This document shows positions 4,791-5,790 of a stretch of DNA of 5,790 nucleotides, in pieces; within the stretch, counting starts at the first letter, position 1, and every line of letters starts with the position of its first letter. Both the position numbers and the translations under genes were made by a program. This DNA is from Herminiimonas sp. (GTDB taxonomy: Bacteria; Pseudomonadota; Gammaproteobacteria; Burkholderiales; Burkholderiaceae): contig JACMQD010000264.1 of NCBI GenBank assembly GCA_014377155.1, forward strand, positions 1 through 5,790. The letters run 5' to 3'. Below the pieces are notes generated by a model. That model was given only the letters and a program-made list of their open reading frames with translations. It was not told the DNA's origin and made no database searches.

Positions 4791-5790
4791 ATGGATCGCA
4801 ATTTTCAGCAGTTACGCTTCGACTACGTCAGCCGCCCGGCCGTCGATGAATCGCGGCATCCGGTCATCATCGTCGGTGCGGGCCCGGTTGGTCTGTGCCT
4901 GGCAATCGATCTTGCACAACGCGGCATCGCGACCATCGTGCTGGATGACGACAACAAGCTGTCGACCGGTTCGCGCGCAATCTGTTTTGCCAAGCGCACG
5001 CTGGAAATCTTCGACCGCCTCGGCTGCGGCGGGCCGATGGTGGACAAGGGTGTGAGCTGGAATATCGGCAAGGTCTTTTTTCGCGACGCGCCGGTGTACA
5101 GCTTCGACCTTCTGGCAGAAGAGGGGCATCGGCGTCCGGCATTCATCAACCTGCAACAGTATTATGTGGAAGGATTTCTGCATGAGCGTGCGGCGCAACT
5201 GGCGCAACTCGACATCCGTTGGCAGCATAAGGTCACGGGTGTAGCGCAGTCGGAAGCCGGCGTGGTACTGAGCATCGAGACACCGGATGGCGGATCGACA
5301 CTGCACGCTGATTATGTGATCGCTGCCGATGGCAGTCACAGCGCCATGCGCGAATGCATGGGCCTCGAGACGCGGGGCAGGGTATTCAAGGACCGCTTCC
5401 TGATTGCGGATGTCAAGATGAAAGCAGCCTTTCCGACCGAGCGCTGGTTCTGGTTCGATCCGCCATTTCATCCGAACCAGTCGGTGCTGCTGCACCGGCA
5501 GCCGGACAACGTCTGGCGTATCGATTTTCAGCTTGGCTGGGAGGCCGACCCGGTCTTGGAAAAGTCGCCCGAGCGCGTGACCGCACGCGTACAGGCTTTG
5601 CTGGGCAACGATGTCGAGTTCGATCTCGAATGGGTCAGCGTTTATACTTTTGCCTGCCGACGGATGGAAAAATTTCGTCACGGTCGGGTGCTGTTTGCCG
5701 GTGATGCCGCGCATGGCGTTTCCCCCTTTGGCGCACGTGGTGCCAATAGCGGCGTGCAGGATGCCGACAATCTCGGCTGGAAACTCGCAC
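4791..5790 (+). CDS. FAD-dependent monooxygenase, class A flavoprotein hydroxylase (3' end outside window)
   Basis: Class A flavoprotein monooxygenases (FAD_binding_3, PF01494; relatives of MhpA and phenol hydroxylases) use NAD(P)H and oxygen to hydroxylate aromatic substrates. The 333 codons visible carry the three family fingerprints: the dinucleotide-binding VIIVGAGPVGLCLA (25-38) with acidic residues after the second strand (LDDD, 51-54); the DG motif YVIAADGSHSAMRE (175-188); and the GD motif GRVLFAGDAAHGVSPFGARG (298-317) followed by ANSGVQDADNLGWKLA. The usual PPFGGQGMNSG segment is here SPFGARGANSG, suggesting a distinct subfamily. The middle part contains RWFWFDPPFHPNQS and WRIDFQLGW, which should line the substrate side. 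There is no stop before the window end; family members usually run past 500 residues, so perhaps 40% or more is missing. The first 22 residues precede the FAD domain and are polar. It follows the MBL-fold gene closely, which points to joint function in aromatic breakdown; the substrate cannot be read from sequence. Confidence 0.92.
   Translation, partial: MDRNFQQLRFDYVSRPAVDESRHPVIIVGAGPVGLCLAIDLAQRGIATIVLDDDNKLSTGSRAICFAKRTLEIFDRLGCGGPMVDKGVSWNIGKVFFRDAPVYSFDLLAEEGHRRPAFINLQQYYVEGFLHERAAQLAQLDIRWQHKVTGVAQSEAGVVLSIETPDGGSTLHADYVIAADGSHSAMRECMGLETRGRVFKDRFLIADVKMKAAFPTERWFWFDPPFHPNQSVLLHRQPDNVWRIDFQLGWEADPVLEKSPERVTARVQALLGNDVEFDLEWVSVYTFACRRMEKFRHGRVLFAGDAAHGVSPFGARGANSGVQDADNLGWKLA

Noticed and set aside
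4812..5714. Long minus-strand open frame (300 codons) antisense to the flavoprotein gene
   Set aside because: The plus strand carries all three FAD fingerprints in order with a good ribosome binding site; the antisense product shows no domain.

Overview
This 5.8 kb chromosomal window looks like a betaproteobacterium of the order Burkholderiales, possibly an Oxalobacteraceae/Herbaspirillum-like organism. That is an inference from the moderately high GC content and from gene families I associate with that group; nothing here fixes the genus. No RNA gene, insertion sequence, CRISPR array, integrase or phage gene is visible. Seven protein-coding genes fill the window, two of them cut by its ends.

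Left part (about 1-2979), all on the minus strand. Reading in the direction of transcription: arfB (2979-2575), a stalled-ribosome rescue peptidyl-tRNA hydrolase with an intact GGQ motif; an uncharacterised 172-residue glycine-rich protein (2454-1936); a PHB-depolymerase-type esterase (1722-604) with a complete catalytic triad and a very basic N-terminus; and a small glycine-zipper protein (449 to beyond the left edge). The gaps between them (120, 213 and 154 bp) are wide enough that each is probably transcribed separately. They contain only weak inverted repeats.

Right part (about 3075-5790), all on the plus strand. First comes an RlmI-like gene (3075-3677), divergent from arfB. It keeps the PUA and central domains but has lost the whole SAM-methyltransferase domain. 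About 106 bp later begins an apparent two-gene operon: an MBL-fold protein (3784-4746) and, 44 bp further on, an FAD-dependent class A flavoprotein monooxygenase (4791 to beyond the right edge). Both have good ribosome binding sites. The pair probably belongs to an aromatic-compound catabolic or detoxification locus whose remaining genes lie to the right.

The observations most worth a second look are these. The MBL-fold protein keeps every predicted Zn1 ligand plus the bridging Asp but has replaced all three Zn2-specific ligands. The RlmI gene is truncated and may carry an out-of-frame relic of the lost part. The esterase has an acid-free, Lys/Arg-rich N-terminal extension and no recognisable signal peptide. 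I see no convincing wholly new multi-gene system.
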